A stretch of 64,000 bases of DNA from Rossellomorea orangium (GTDB lineage: Bacteria > Bacillota > Bacilli > Bacillales > Bacillaceae_B), in the NCBI RefSeq assembly GCF_019334305.1, contig NZ_JAHWGH010000017.1, positions 62,001-126,000 on the forward strand. The letters are read 5' to 3'. The position numbers were made by a program, and so were the translations under genes. Shown in pieces: positions 17,778-25,175 of this stretch. The notes under the pieces were generated by a model, which saw nothing but the letters and a program-made list of their open reading frames with translations, was not told the DNA's origin and did not search any database. Each line of letters begins with the position of its first letter. Positions within the stretch are counted from its first letter, which is position 1.

Positions 17778-18776
17778 TCACGTTATGTCATTGTATAATG
17801 AATGCAGTTTATTCACTTCTGATTTGACAGTGTGTTCGAGTGAGGATGGGGATATCACTTTCGCCCCGCTTCCAAAGGAGAGTATCCAGTTTACGAGACC
17901 GGTGCTTACCCGCGCTTTTGTTGATAATATAAAATGATCTTCACCTGCCCTTTGAATACTGACCTCTCTCCCAAACTTGTCGATGATCACATTAATGAGG
18001 GAGTTAAGAAACTTGATCCTGATCCACTCCTCGTCTCCCGCAAACATGTGAAATGTTGATTGTACATACTTGGATACATCAAAAGCTTCATATGGGAAGG
18101 TTTCAGTAAGAGCTTCAACATTCCGGAGTCGATCAACGCGGTAGTGACGTATTTCAGCTGCATCGAAATAATAAGCAATGAGATAATAGAAATCATTCGC
18201 CCACGTAAGAGCGTATGGTTTCACTTTATAAAGACTTCCCTCGCGACTAAGATTGAACTGTTTATTCACATCGAAACGACCATATTGGAAGGTGATCATT
18301 CTGCGTTCTGCAATGGCCTCATGGATATCATGGATGGTGCGGCGGATATAGGGACTGTCACTCTTTATGGAAGAGTCGATTTGGATTTCATTATGTAATA
18401 GCTTTCCTTGCCGGTGACTGGTCAACTGTCTGATTTTCCCTGTGAGTTGAACCGTTTCTTTTTTCGAGATGAATTTGGCGGAGACGACCGCATCAATAAG
18501 CATCCTTAATTCATATAATTCGAACAGCCGATACTGATGGCTGTAATACTTTGGCAGACCATCCTTTTCCTGATTAATCGTGACATCGAACCCTTGCCGG
18601 ATAAGGTGATCAAGGTCATCCTTTAACGAATTCTTGTTCAATTTCAGGTCTTGCCCGTACGTCTGCTTAAAGCGGAGAATGATATCATCCAGACTCAGTT
18701 CGTGATCTTCGTCCGTTTCTTCTTTCAATATACTCATCAGTTTCAATATTCTCTCTTTATTATCGATTCTCAACAT
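17778..18776 (-). CDS. WYL-domain transcriptional regulator
   Basis: 332 residues. The N-terminal 85 residues resemble a winged helix-turn-helix (SLDDIILRFKQTYGQDLKLNKNSL..DDLDHLIRQGFDV), the middle (about 140-225) is a WYL domain (FQYGRF...YKVKPYALTWANDFYYLIAYY...HYRVDRL), and the end is the WCX-like C-terminal module. WYL proteins sense ligands, often nucleotides or nucleic acids, and regulate DNA repair, defence or metabolism genes. Its targets are not evident from the neighbourhood. It has its own strong terminator and looks monocistronic. Confidence 0.88.
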   Translation of the reverse strand: MLRIDNKERILKLMSILKEETDEDHELSLDDIILRFKQTYGQDLKLNKNSLKDDLDHLIRQGFDVTINQEKDGLPKYYSHQYRLFELYELRMLIDAVVSAKFISKKETVQLTGKIRQLTSHRQGKLLHNEIQIDSSIKSDSPYIRRTIHDIHEAIAERRMITFQYGRFDVNKQFNLSREGSLYKVKPYALTWANDFYYLIAYYFDAAEIRHYRVDRLRNVEALTETFPYEAFDVSKYVQSTFHMFAGDEEWIRIKFLNSLINVIIDKFGREVSIQRAGEDHFILSTKARVSTGLVNWILSFGSGAKVISPSSLEHTVKSEVNKLHSLYNDIT

Positions 18777-18861
18777 GAAAGTGGATGCTCCTTTCAGAAA
18801 TGATCATTTTATAAAATTATAAAGTGAAAGAATTTTTTGTCAACTCTACAAGTACCCCTGA

Positions 18862-18899
18862 CAAAAAAAAGAACCCAACGAGCCGTTTGGGTTCTTAGT
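18862..18899 (-). terminator. Terminator of the DUF4870 gene
   Basis: AAGAACCCAAACGG/CGTTGGGTTCTT hairpin with eight following T on the minus strand, five bases after the stop at 18904. Confidence 0.93.
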
Positions 18900-18903
18900 C
18901 TTG

Positions 18904-19227
18904 TTATTTCAGTATTCTAAAGACTGTCGGGATTTGGTAGTGTTCACCCTCGTAGGCCTTTACCGCTCCCAGGATGGTAAAGATCAAGGCAAGTATCCCT
19001 ACGATCGGTGCCAATACAAATCCGATCAGGACGACCATTAAAATCGAGCTAACCAATCCGTAAACGGCATAGGAAATAAGAAAATTGAAATATTCCTTGC
19101 CGTGAAAGTCCACAAATTCCGATTCGTCTTTCTTGATGAGCCAGATGACCAATGGCCCGATGAATGCTGTGAAGAAGCTTAAGATATAAATTAGAGCTGC
19201 CATCATTCTTTCGTCTTTTGTCGGCAT
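18904..19227 (-). CDS. DUF4870 membrane protein
   Basis: 107 residues with three hydrophobic segments (about 10-28, 47-70, 70-92) and the DUF4870 pattern: a polar N-terminus (MPTKDERMMAALIYILSF), the loop IKKDESEFVDFHGKEYFNF, and a terminal GEHYQIPTVFRIL. Members are common in Bacillaceae; function is unknown. GGAGGAAT precedes ATG 19227. It is monocistronic and divergent from uppP. Confidence 0.85.
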   Translation of the reverse strand: MPTKDERMMAALIYILSFFTAFIGPLVIWLIKKDESEFVDFHGKEYFNFLISYAVYGLVSSILMVVLIGFVLAPIVGILALIFTILGAVKAYEGEHYQIPTVFRILK

Positions 19228-19368
19228 GTCAATTCCTCCCTGTTAAAACTCTTTAGCAGATACGTCTAATGTATCCTCCTCTATATTTACGTACTCACTC
19301 TCATAAAGTTTCATCCATTAGAATGATTTTCTTTCATAAATTTGCTTGTTACTTATGGACATCCCTCA

Positions 19369-19396
19369 TGAAACAGCAAGGACCGGAATATGTATA
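19369..19396 (+). promoter_or_regulatory. ECF-type promoter of uppP
   Basis: TGAAAC followed after 16 bases by TGTATA. TGAAAC-N16-CGTMTA is the pattern read by the B. subtilis cell-envelope ECF sigma factors (M, W, X); only the first base of the -10 differs. The transcript would begin about 30 to 40 bases before the uppP start. Confidence 0.6.
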
Positions 19397-19430
19397 AAAG
19401 AGAGTCTGTCCCGGGACATGCAGAAAGGTC

Positions 19431-20219
19431 GTGATAAACTTGAGTAATTTGGAAGCTTTCATACTGGGGATCATTCAAGGTTTAACCGAATTCCTGCCCA
19501 TATCAAGTACTGGGCATCTCTATCTTGGAAGATTGACGTTTGGACTGGAGGAAGCCGGGCTCTTCCTGGATACGATGCTTCATATAGGAACATTGATTGC
19601 TGTTCTCGTTGTGTATCAAAAGGAACTACTTTATATGATTAGGCATCCGTTCAGCAAATTATCCTGGATTCTCATCATTGGCACCATTCCTGCAGTGATT
19701 GTTGGATTTTCATTCGAGAATTTTTTTGACTCCATCTCGAAGACCGGTTCCACGATCGGTTGGGAATTCCTCGCAACTGGATGCATCATGTATTGGGCTG
19801 ATGGCGTCAAGGATGGCTATAAGAAGCTGGAAGATCTTTCTTACACGGATGCTGTCGTGATCGGAAGCTTTCAAGCTGCTGCCATATTCCCGGCACTTTC
19901 GAGATCGGGCTTGACGATAGCCGCAGGGTTATTCAGGAAGCTCGACCGGGAAACGGCTGCCTATTTTTCATTCCTCCTGTCCACACCTGCCATACTCGGA
20001 GGAATTGTGCTTCAAGGTAAAGAAATGTTCGGGGGACATATTGAAGCTGTTTCATTCCAGAGCCTGGCTATCGGAACGGTGAGTGCAGCCGTTTTCGGTT
20101 ATTTCGCCATCATCACCATGGTGAATTATTTAAAGAAGCACTCATTAAAAATATTTTCTTATTATGTATGGGCATTAGGGTTACTGATCCTTATCCTTCA
20201 ATACTCTGGATTTATGTAG
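19431..20219 (+). CDS. uppP: Undecaprenyl-diphosphatase
   Basis: BacA/UppP-type enzyme, 262 residues (or 259), eight membrane segments. It removes a phosphate from undecaprenyl diphosphate to recycle the carrier lipid for peptidoglycan and gives bacitracin resistance. Signature motifs are GIIQGLTEFLPISSTGHL and, in the second half, FPALSRSGLTIAAGL. Two starts compete: GTG 19431, one base from AAAGGT, and TTG 19440, ten bases from it; the TTG has the better spacing. The next gene begins 10 bases after its stop. The ECF-type promoter upstream suggests induction by envelope stress. Confidence 0.95.
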   Translation: MINLSNLEAFILGIIQGLTEFLPISSTGHLYLGRLTFGLEEAGLFLDTMLHIGTLIAVLVVYQKELLYMIRHPFSKLSWILIIGTIPAVIVGFSFENFFDSISKTGSTIGWEFLATGCIMYWADGVKDGYKKLEDLSYTDAVVIGSFQAAAIFPALSRSGLTIAAGLFRKLDRETAAYFSFLLSTPAILGGIVLQGKEMFGGHIEAVSFQSLAIGTVSAAVFGYFAIITMVNYLKKHSLKIFSYYVWALGLLILILQYSGFM

Positions 20220-20229
20220 GAGGAAGAAA

Positions 20230-20829
20230 ATGAACCATGAATGGGTTTTACAGATCCTTACTGTTCTAACCGATTTAGGATATGCAGGGATTTCACTTGC
20301 ACTCATGATCGAAGTCATTCCTAGTGAACTGGTCTTAAGCTATGCAGGCTTTATGGTCAGTACAGGAAAACTTACATTTATCGGAGCATTCATGAGCGGG
20401 ATCATCGGAGGGACCGTTGCACAATTATTCCTTTATTGGTTAGGTTATTATGGAGGGCGACCGTTCTTTGAGAAATACGGAAAATATCTGCTCATCCATC
20501 CAAGGCACATCCATGCCTCTGAGAAGTGGTTCGACAAGCATGGAACCATCGTGATTTTCACAGCTCGTTTTATTCCGATCGTCCGTCATGCCATCAGTAT
20601 ACCCGCTGGCATCAGCCGCATGCCCATTTCGACATTCAGTCTCTATACCTTTGCCGCTATGCTTCCCTGGACATTGTTATTTATGATCATAGGAATGGAG
20701 CTCGGTACTCATTGGGAACATATTGAGGTCATTGGGATACGCTACATTAAACCACTCAGTTTAATTGCTTTATTCACAACGATTCTATATCTGATCTTTT
20801 CCAATAGAAGTAATAAAAGGATGGATTAA
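20230..20829 (+). CDS. DedA-family membrane protein (UptA-like candidate)
   Basis: 199 residues of the DedA/VTT family with about six hydrophobic segments. Visible are YGGRPFFEKYGKYLL and FTARFIPIVRHAISIPAGISRMP, the paired re-entrant-helix motif. In B. subtilis the DedA protein UptA returns undecaprenyl phosphate across the membrane; position directly behind uppP, with a ribosome binding site (AGGAGGAAG) overlapping the uppP stop, makes the same role plausible. That is inference; DedA paralogues differ in substrate. No terminator is obvious after the gene. Confidence 0.88.
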   Translation: MNHEWVLQILTVLTDLGYAGISLALMIEVIPSELVLSYAGFMVSTGKLTFIGAFMSGIIGGTVAQLFLYWLGYYGGRPFFEKYGKYLLIHPRHIHASEKWFDKHGTIVIFTARFIPIVRHAISIPAGISRMPISTFSLYTFAAMLPWTLLFMIIGMELGTHWEHIEVIGIRYIKPLSLIALFTTILYLIFSNRSNKRMD

Positions 20830-20892
20830 CTTCTTTTTTTATACAAAATTGTTTAGAATAAGAAGCAAACAAGCCTTACGAAAGGATATATT

Positions 20893-22023
20893 ATGACATC
20901 CATACTTTTAAAAAACGTAACCATCTACCCCATTACATCCAAGCCCATCCAAAACGGCTCTGTACTAATAAAAGACGGAATAATTAAACAGATACTCCCT
21001 CATGAGGCAAGTGGAGATCAATATACGACCGTTTATGATTGTCATGGGAAATTTCTATTCCCAGGCTTCATAGACTGTCATACCCATTTAGGTCTTTATG
21101 ATGAAGGCACCGGCTGGGCGGGTAATGACGCCAATGAAACGATAGAACCTATGACACCTCATATCCGCGCCTTTGATGGGGTGTATCCTTTGGATCCGGG
21201 TTTCAAGGATGCCCTTAAATATGGGGTCACCACCGTAAATGTCATGCCGGGAAGCGCGAACGTGATCGGTGGAACTACCTCCGTCATTAAAACCCTGGGT
21301 TCCAACATTCAATCCATGATCATAAGGGAAACATCCGGATTGAAGATCGCATTGGGAGAGAACCCGAAGCGGATTCATAGTAATGGTAATAATGATTCCA
21401 TCACAAGAATGGGAATTATGGGAATGCTCAGGGAAGCATTCTTTTCGGCTAAATATTGTGATCAACCGGAGGACCTGCGAGTGGCACCTCTGGTATCTGC
21501 GTTAAAACGGGAAATTCCGGTTCGAATACATGCTCACCGCGCAGACGATATACTATCCGCCGTACGTTTTGCAGAGGAATTCAACCTGGACCTGCGGATT
21601 GAACATTGCACGGAGGGACACCTTATTTCAGAAGAACTTATAGGAAAAAACCTCAAAGTTTCCGTCGGCCCGACATTTACAAGACGATCGAAAGTTGAGC
21701 TTAAAAACAAGAGCTGGCTCACTTATCAAAAATTGACGGAAGCCGGTGTCGAAGTGTCAGTGACGACTGATCATCCATACACACCCATTCAATACTTGAA
21801 TATGTGTGCAGCGATCGCTGTGCGTGAAGGGTTGGATGAACAAAAGGCTTTGGAGGGCATCACCATTCTTCCAGCCAGAAACCTTGGTGTGTCTGACAGG
21901 ATCGGTAGTATTGAGGTAAATAAAGATGCTGATTTGGTCCTATGGAGCCATCACCCATTCCACTTCATGGCAAAGCCTCTGGTGACATTTGTGAATGGGG
22001 AAATCGCTTATCAAAACGTGTAG
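20893..22023 (+). CDS. Amidohydrolase (imidazolonepropionase-like)
   Basis: 376 residues of the metal-dependent amidohydrolase superfamily. The N-terminal small domain is followed by PGFIDCHTHLGLYDEG (HxH metal site); RIHAHRADDI and LRIEHCTEG give the two further metal histidines, and VTTDHPYTP the catalytic Asp. The C-terminus (IGSIEVNKDADLVLW) returns to the small beta domain. Related proteins are annotated as imidazolonepropionase-like, but no hut genes are nearby and the substrate is unknown. AAAGGA lies upstream of ATG 20893. Confidence 0.9.
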   Translation: MTSILLKNVTIYPITSKPIQNGSVLIKDGIIKQILPHEASGDQYTTVYDCHGKFLFPGFIDCHTHLGLYDEGTGWAGNDANETIEPMTPHIRAFDGVYPLDPGFKDALKYGVTTVNVMPGSANVIGGTTSVIKTLGSNIQSMIIRETSGLKIALGENPKRIHSNGNNDSITRMGIMGMLREAFFSAKYCDQPEDLRVAPLVSALKREIPVRIHAHRADDILSAVRFAEEFNLDLRIEHCTEGHLISEELIGKNLKVSVGPTFTRRSKVELKNKSWLTYQKLTEAGVEVSVTTDHPYTPIQYLNMCAAIAVREGLDEQKALEGITILPARNLGVSDRIGSIEVNKDADLVLWSHHPFHFMAKPLVTFVNGEIAYQNV

Positions 22024-22159
22024 AAATTTGGTAAAAAATTTTATCAAAAATTAGCTTTTTACCTATTTCCTTTTTGAGATATTTCGTATATGATACAGAT
22101 GGATAATATATTTCCGATTACATTGTTCTTAAGACGCTGTTTTTTCATATATGAGCGAC

Positions 22160-22307
22160 TGTAATGAAGGGAAGGCAAAAGGTGCGCCACCAGTTTCTTG
22201 ACTGGTCTTAGTGGGTTCGATTCCCACCCCGAAATTTTTTAGTTACCATTTAAAAATTTCGAGGGTGGGATCGTACGCAAGTAGACTGCCCTCTAGGAGG
22301 GTCTACT
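22160..22307 (+). ncRNA. Structured leader RNA, candidate RBS switch
   Basis: Three helices that cannot coexist are seen. (1) GTGGG(22211-22215) with CCCAC(22223-22227) around TTCGATT. (2) A near-perfect 17-bp stem, TCCCACCC(22222-22229)/GGGTGGGA(22263-22270) plus GAAATTTTT/AAAAATTTC. (3) GTAGA..CCCTC(22289-22293) with GAGGG(22297-22301)..TCTAC, which buries the ribosome binding site. GAGGG at 22261-22265 could instead pair with CCCTC and free it. A further hairpin ACCAGT/ACTGGT (22189-22206) precedes. The T-arm-like GTGGGTTCGATTCCCAC recalls tRNA, but no acceptor stem matches. I cannot name a riboswitch class. Confidence 0.6.
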
Positions 22308-22865
22308 ATGATCAAGAAACGTGAATTACATGAGTGTCATGAACTTTATGACCTGATGGTGCACCCGGATGTCTTCCCTTTTGTTCGCCAAAAGGCACAT
22401 TCTTATGAGGAACTTCTCTTCCTTACAAAACAGACAATCGAAGCAGAGGAACGGGGAGAACTGATCTCCCGGACAATTGTGGACGAGTGGGGCAACCCTA
22501 TCGGCACGATCAATCTCTTCGACATTCAGGAAAATGCCGGCTTCCTTGGCACATGGCTGGGTAAGCCATTCCATGGAAAAGGGTATAACCAGCCTGCCAA
22601 GGATGCTTTCTTTTCCGAGCTGTTCTTTGAGCTTGGTATGGAAACCATTTTTATGAGAATCCGTAAAGTGAATACCCGTTCTCAAAGAGCTGCTGAAAAG
22701 CTTCCCTATGTTGTGAAGGCAAATGATACGAGAAAATCTCTTTATGATCAACTAAATGCTCAGGAAGAGGTTTACGATCTTTATGAAATCCCGAAAGATT
22801 TGTATACACTTTATCTATATCAGTTGCAACAGTCACCAGAGGAAGAACAGGCTCTTGAAGCTTAG
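22308..22865 (+). CDS. GNAT-family acetyltransferase
   Basis: 185 residues. The RimJ/RimL-like GNAT core is visible: VDEWGNPIGTINLFDIQ, then the acetyl-CoA-binding segment LGTWLGKPFHGKGYNQPAKDAF and METIFMRIRKVNTRSQRAAEKL. About 45 residues after the core (from DTRKSLYDQLNAQEEVYDLY) form an unusual acidic tail. The substrate is unknown; relatives acetylate protein N-termini, small molecules or tRNA-bound amino acids. The start codon directly follows a hairpin that includes the GGAGG, at the end of the structured leader. A bidirectional terminator follows. Confidence 0.88.
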   Translation: MIKKRELHECHELYDLMVHPDVFPFVRQKAHSYEELLFLTKQTIEAEERGELISRTIVDEWGNPIGTINLFDIQENAGFLGTWLGKPFHGKGYNQPAKDAFFSELFFELGMETIFMRIRKVNTRSQRAAEKLPYVVKANDTRKSLYDQLNAQEEVYDLYEIPKDLYTLYLYQLQQSPEEEQALEA

Positions 22866-22872
22866 TCTGCAT

Positions 22873-22921
22873 GAAAAAAGTTATCACGCAAAGGCACCCA
22901 CCTTTCGTGATAACTTTTTTT
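22873..22921. terminator. Bidirectional terminator
   Basis: AAAAAAGTTATCACG pairs with CGTGATAACTTTTTT, enclosing an AAAGG..CCTTT inner stem; T-runs on both strands. It serves the GNAT gene and the convergent membrane-protein gene at 22928. Confidence 0.92.
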
Positions 22922-22927
22922 GTCAGA

Positions 22928-23503
22928 TTAAAATGACGCATGAATCATAAACAATACCGTAAAAGCGACGGCAAGCTTTAAATGCCATGCACCATCCTTC
23001 CTCTTAAACCGTCTGAATCCCATAAAAATAAGAAAGCCTAATACCATACTCGTGAGGATCCCAGTGATGTTTGTAAAATCCCAATGAAAGTTAATCATCA
23101 CTGCAAGAATCACATGAAAAATAACAACTGCTGTCGCCAGTAAAGCAAGTGGGACATGCCATTTTCTTAATAGCTTTCCTGCCTGTTGGACAAGACCTTT
23201 AATCTCAAGATTTCTCCATTTCACCCCTCTTAGACCTTTCCATTTCAACAATTGGAAAACAGGAAAGATACTCAGGACAATGAAATAGATGATTCGTGAA
23301 ACAGACCCGAACTGCTTGAAAAACCCTTTATACGTGTCCTCATCGACATGCAGAAAGCTTTGGTAATTAAGGGCGATTAGAGCTGTGCCTGCTCCAACGA
23401 TACTCGCCGTTAAAACTAAATACTCGATAATTCTTTTCCGCTCTTTTGGATTTGGGATTGTATTGGATAAGAATGACGGATATTGTTTGATATTTGATTT
23501 CAT
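22928..23503 (-). CDS. Membrane protein with conserved His, possible b-type heme
   Basis: 191 residues with five hydrophobic segments (about 28-48, 70-86, 115-135, 143-161, 173-190). Histidines sit inside or at the edges of the last three: KWHVPLAL, IFHVILAV, AWHLKLAV and MIHASF, the arrangement seen in cytochrome b561 or ferric-reductase-like proteins that bind heme between helices. The family is not identified with certainty. AGGGGT seven bases before ATG 23503 supports that start over ATG 23509. It stands alone between a terminator and an interspersed repeat. Confidence 0.7.
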   Translation of the reverse strand: MKSNIKQYPSFLSNTIPNPKERKRIIEYLVLTASIVGAGTALIALNYQSFLHVDEDTYKGFFKQFGSVSRIIYFIVLSIFPVFQLLKWKGLRGVKWRNLEIKGLVQQAGKLLRKWHVPLALLATAVVIFHVILAVMINFHWDFTNITGILTSMVLGFLIFMGFRRFKRKDGAWHLKLAVAFTVLFMIHASF

Positions 23504-23590
23504 GTGCATACCCCTACTATCATAATATACCGATAGTATAAGCCTTAAAGATGAAAATTACATGAAAATCAAATGAAAGTATTCTCTTTT

Positions 23591-23700
23591 CAAAAGGCTG
23601 TTTTCGTAAAGATTGTTGCTATTCGCATACAAACTAAGATTTACGATGCTCTGTCAATTAAGTTATGGTGCAGGAGGGTGAAGGGAACTGCTCCGCTTTC
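23591..23700 (-). repeat. Interspersed intergenic repeat, copy C (truncated)
   Basis: Reverse complement of the repeats at 6439-6565 and 31676-31809, from the right-end caaaaggctg to gctccgcttt. It lacks about the first 26 bases of the full copies. The inner block is unchanged. Confidence 0.85.
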
Positions 23701-23763
23701 AAAAAAAAGAAACTGTATCTGGTGGCTTAATCAAAATAAGCATCACCAGCCCAGCTCCTATTC

Positions 23764-23913
23764 TCACTTCTTTTTCGACAGCTTTTCAAAATACAGATTT
23801 CGAACAACAAAGGTTTTATAATTCTCCAGTTTCCTTTTTTCAACGGGATGATGGTTGATTCCCATCTTTTTAAGCTCCTGCAGATACCAACCTTTTGAAT
23901 ATTGATATGCCAT
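23764..23913 (-). CDS. Small YflJ-like protein (DUF2639)
   Basis: A 49-residue frame, MAYQYSKGWYLQELKKMG then INHHPVEKRKLENYKTFVVR and NLYFEKLSKKK. It resembles the small Bacillus protein YflJ (DUF2639), which begins MAY-x-SKGWY and has the HPVE-R(K)-LE-YKT core. It has no membrane segment and is Lys- and aromatic-rich. GGGGGAG seven bases before ATG 23913 is an excellent ribosome binding site. A longer 69-residue frame overlaps it in another phase but lacks family similarity. Function is unknown. Confidence 0.82.
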   Translation of the reverse strand: MAYQYSKGWYLQELKKMGINHHPVEKRKLENYKTFVVRNLYFEKLSKKK

Positions 23914-23985
23914 GCCCCTACTCCCCCTAAGTCCATTTATATACTATATGCTTGAAGGGGAATCCAATGACTTTTCAATGACTTC

Positions 23986-25056
23986 TTATCTGGACATTGT
24001 TGATAGTTCATTATACATGTCTTGTATGGTAAACGCTTTTTCTCCCTTATCCATATGATGGATCATCGACTCCCTGTTTGCCTTCAGTGCGTTTACGCTT
24101 GAAAGGAAACTCTCTTCGTTCAGTTCTTCCTCCTCTAACTTCATTGCATAACCGTGTTTCACGAAGCTATTTGCATTGAGGATTTGATCACCACGGCTTG
24201 CTTCTCTGGATAGTGGAATCAATAACATCGGTTTCTTTAAGGCAAGAAATTCAAATATTGAGTTGGAACCTGCGCGGGAAATCACGAAATCGGTCATCGC
24301 CAGGTAGTGAGGTAGTTCACCTTTGATGAATTCATATTGACGATACCCCTTTTGGGTTAGGGAGTCATCAACATTTCCCTTCCCGCAAATATGAATGATC
24401 TGGAACTGTGAAAGCAGTTCTTGAAGATTCCCTCTAACTGCTTCATTGATTTTCCTTGCTCCGAGACTTCCTCCCATGATCATCAGTATAGGCAATTCAT
24501 CATAATATCCCGTTAACCTCTTTCCTTCGCTGGCATCACCCGTAAATAATTCTTCCCGGATGATGGCACCGGCGCATAATGACTTCTCACTTGGGAGAGA
24601 TTGGACCGTTTCAGGAAATGTAGTGAATATCTTTGTGGCAAATGGAACCGCCAGCTTATTTGCGAGTCCAGGCGTCACATCCGACTCATGGATCGCCACA
24701 GGAATCTTCGCTATTTTAGCTGCCATGACAACGGGCACTGAAACAAAGCCCCCTTTTGAAAAGATGATATCGGGCTTTACCTTTCGTATGATGGATAGTG
24801 CATCAAACACCCCTTTCATCACACGAAAAGGATCCGAGAAATTCTTCCAGGAAAAATATCTTCGAAGCTTCCCGCTCGAGATACTCTTATAAGGAATATG
24901 GGGAAACTGCTCAGTAATGATTTCCTTTTCGATTCCGTCCTCCGAGCCTATATATGTTATATCCCACCCCTCACTTTCAAAGTATGGGATCAATGCTGTA
25001 TTGACCGTTACGTGACCTGCTGATCCTCCACCTGTAAATAAAATGCGTTTCGTCAT
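23986..25056 (-). CDS. murG: MurG-type UDP-GlcNAc transferase
   Basis: 356-residue GT28 glycosyltransferase that adds GlcNAc to lipid I to give lipid II at the inner membrane face. FTGGGSAGHVTVNTALIP, ESDVTPGLANKL, IMGGSLGARKIN, and the UDP site DFVISRAGSNSIFEFLALKKP with IPL are all present. AGGAG precedes ATG 25056. It sits outside any division (dcw) cluster, as the second murG-like gene of several Bacillaceae does; whether another copy exists elsewhere cannot be told. The next gene upstream is the carotenoid operon, on the same strand, with 119 bases between. Confidence 0.93.
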   Translation of the reverse strand: MTKRILFTGGGSAGHVTVNTALIPYFESEGWDITYIGSEDGIEKEIITEQFPHIPYKSISSGKLRRYFSWKNFSDPFRVMKGVFDALSIIRKVKPDIIFSKGGFVSVPVVMAAKIAKIPVAIHESDVTPGLANKLAVPFATKIFTTFPETVQSLPSEKSLCAGAIIREELFTGDASEGKRLTGYYDELPILMIMGGSLGARKINEAVRGNLQELLSQFQIIHICGKGNVDDSLTQKGYRQYEFIKGELPHYLAMTDFVISRAGSNSIFEFLALKKPMLLIPLSREASRGDQILNANSFVKHGYAMKLEEEELNEESFLSSVNALKANRESMIHHMDKGEKAFTIQDMYNELSTMSR

Positions 25057-25175
25057 ATGTACTAAACTCCTAACTCCATAATCTCATATTCATATTACTA
25101 ACCATTATACACTTTACCAAAAATACAGGCGGGATAGAACTACGAAAATTTGACAACCGGAATGAAAGCATCCTT

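Noticed and set aside
22211-22234. tRNA gene, because GTGGGTTCGATTCCCAC is a perfect T-arm
   Set aside because: No matching 5' acceptor stem (TTTCGGG is not present upstream), no CCA or proper D-arm, and the T-arm bases also pair with a different downstream stem. Treated as part of the leader RNA.
22255-22310. T-box element, because AGGGTGGGATC resembles the T-box bulge
   Set aside because: The conserved ACCGCG after TGGN is missing (ATCGTACG), and no specifier stem or aminoacyl-tRNA-related gene is seen. Not excluded, but not supported.
23727-23936. A 69-residue minus-strand frame
   Set aside because: It overlaps the YflJ-like gene (23764-23913), which has a good ribosome binding site and family-like residues; the longer frame does not.
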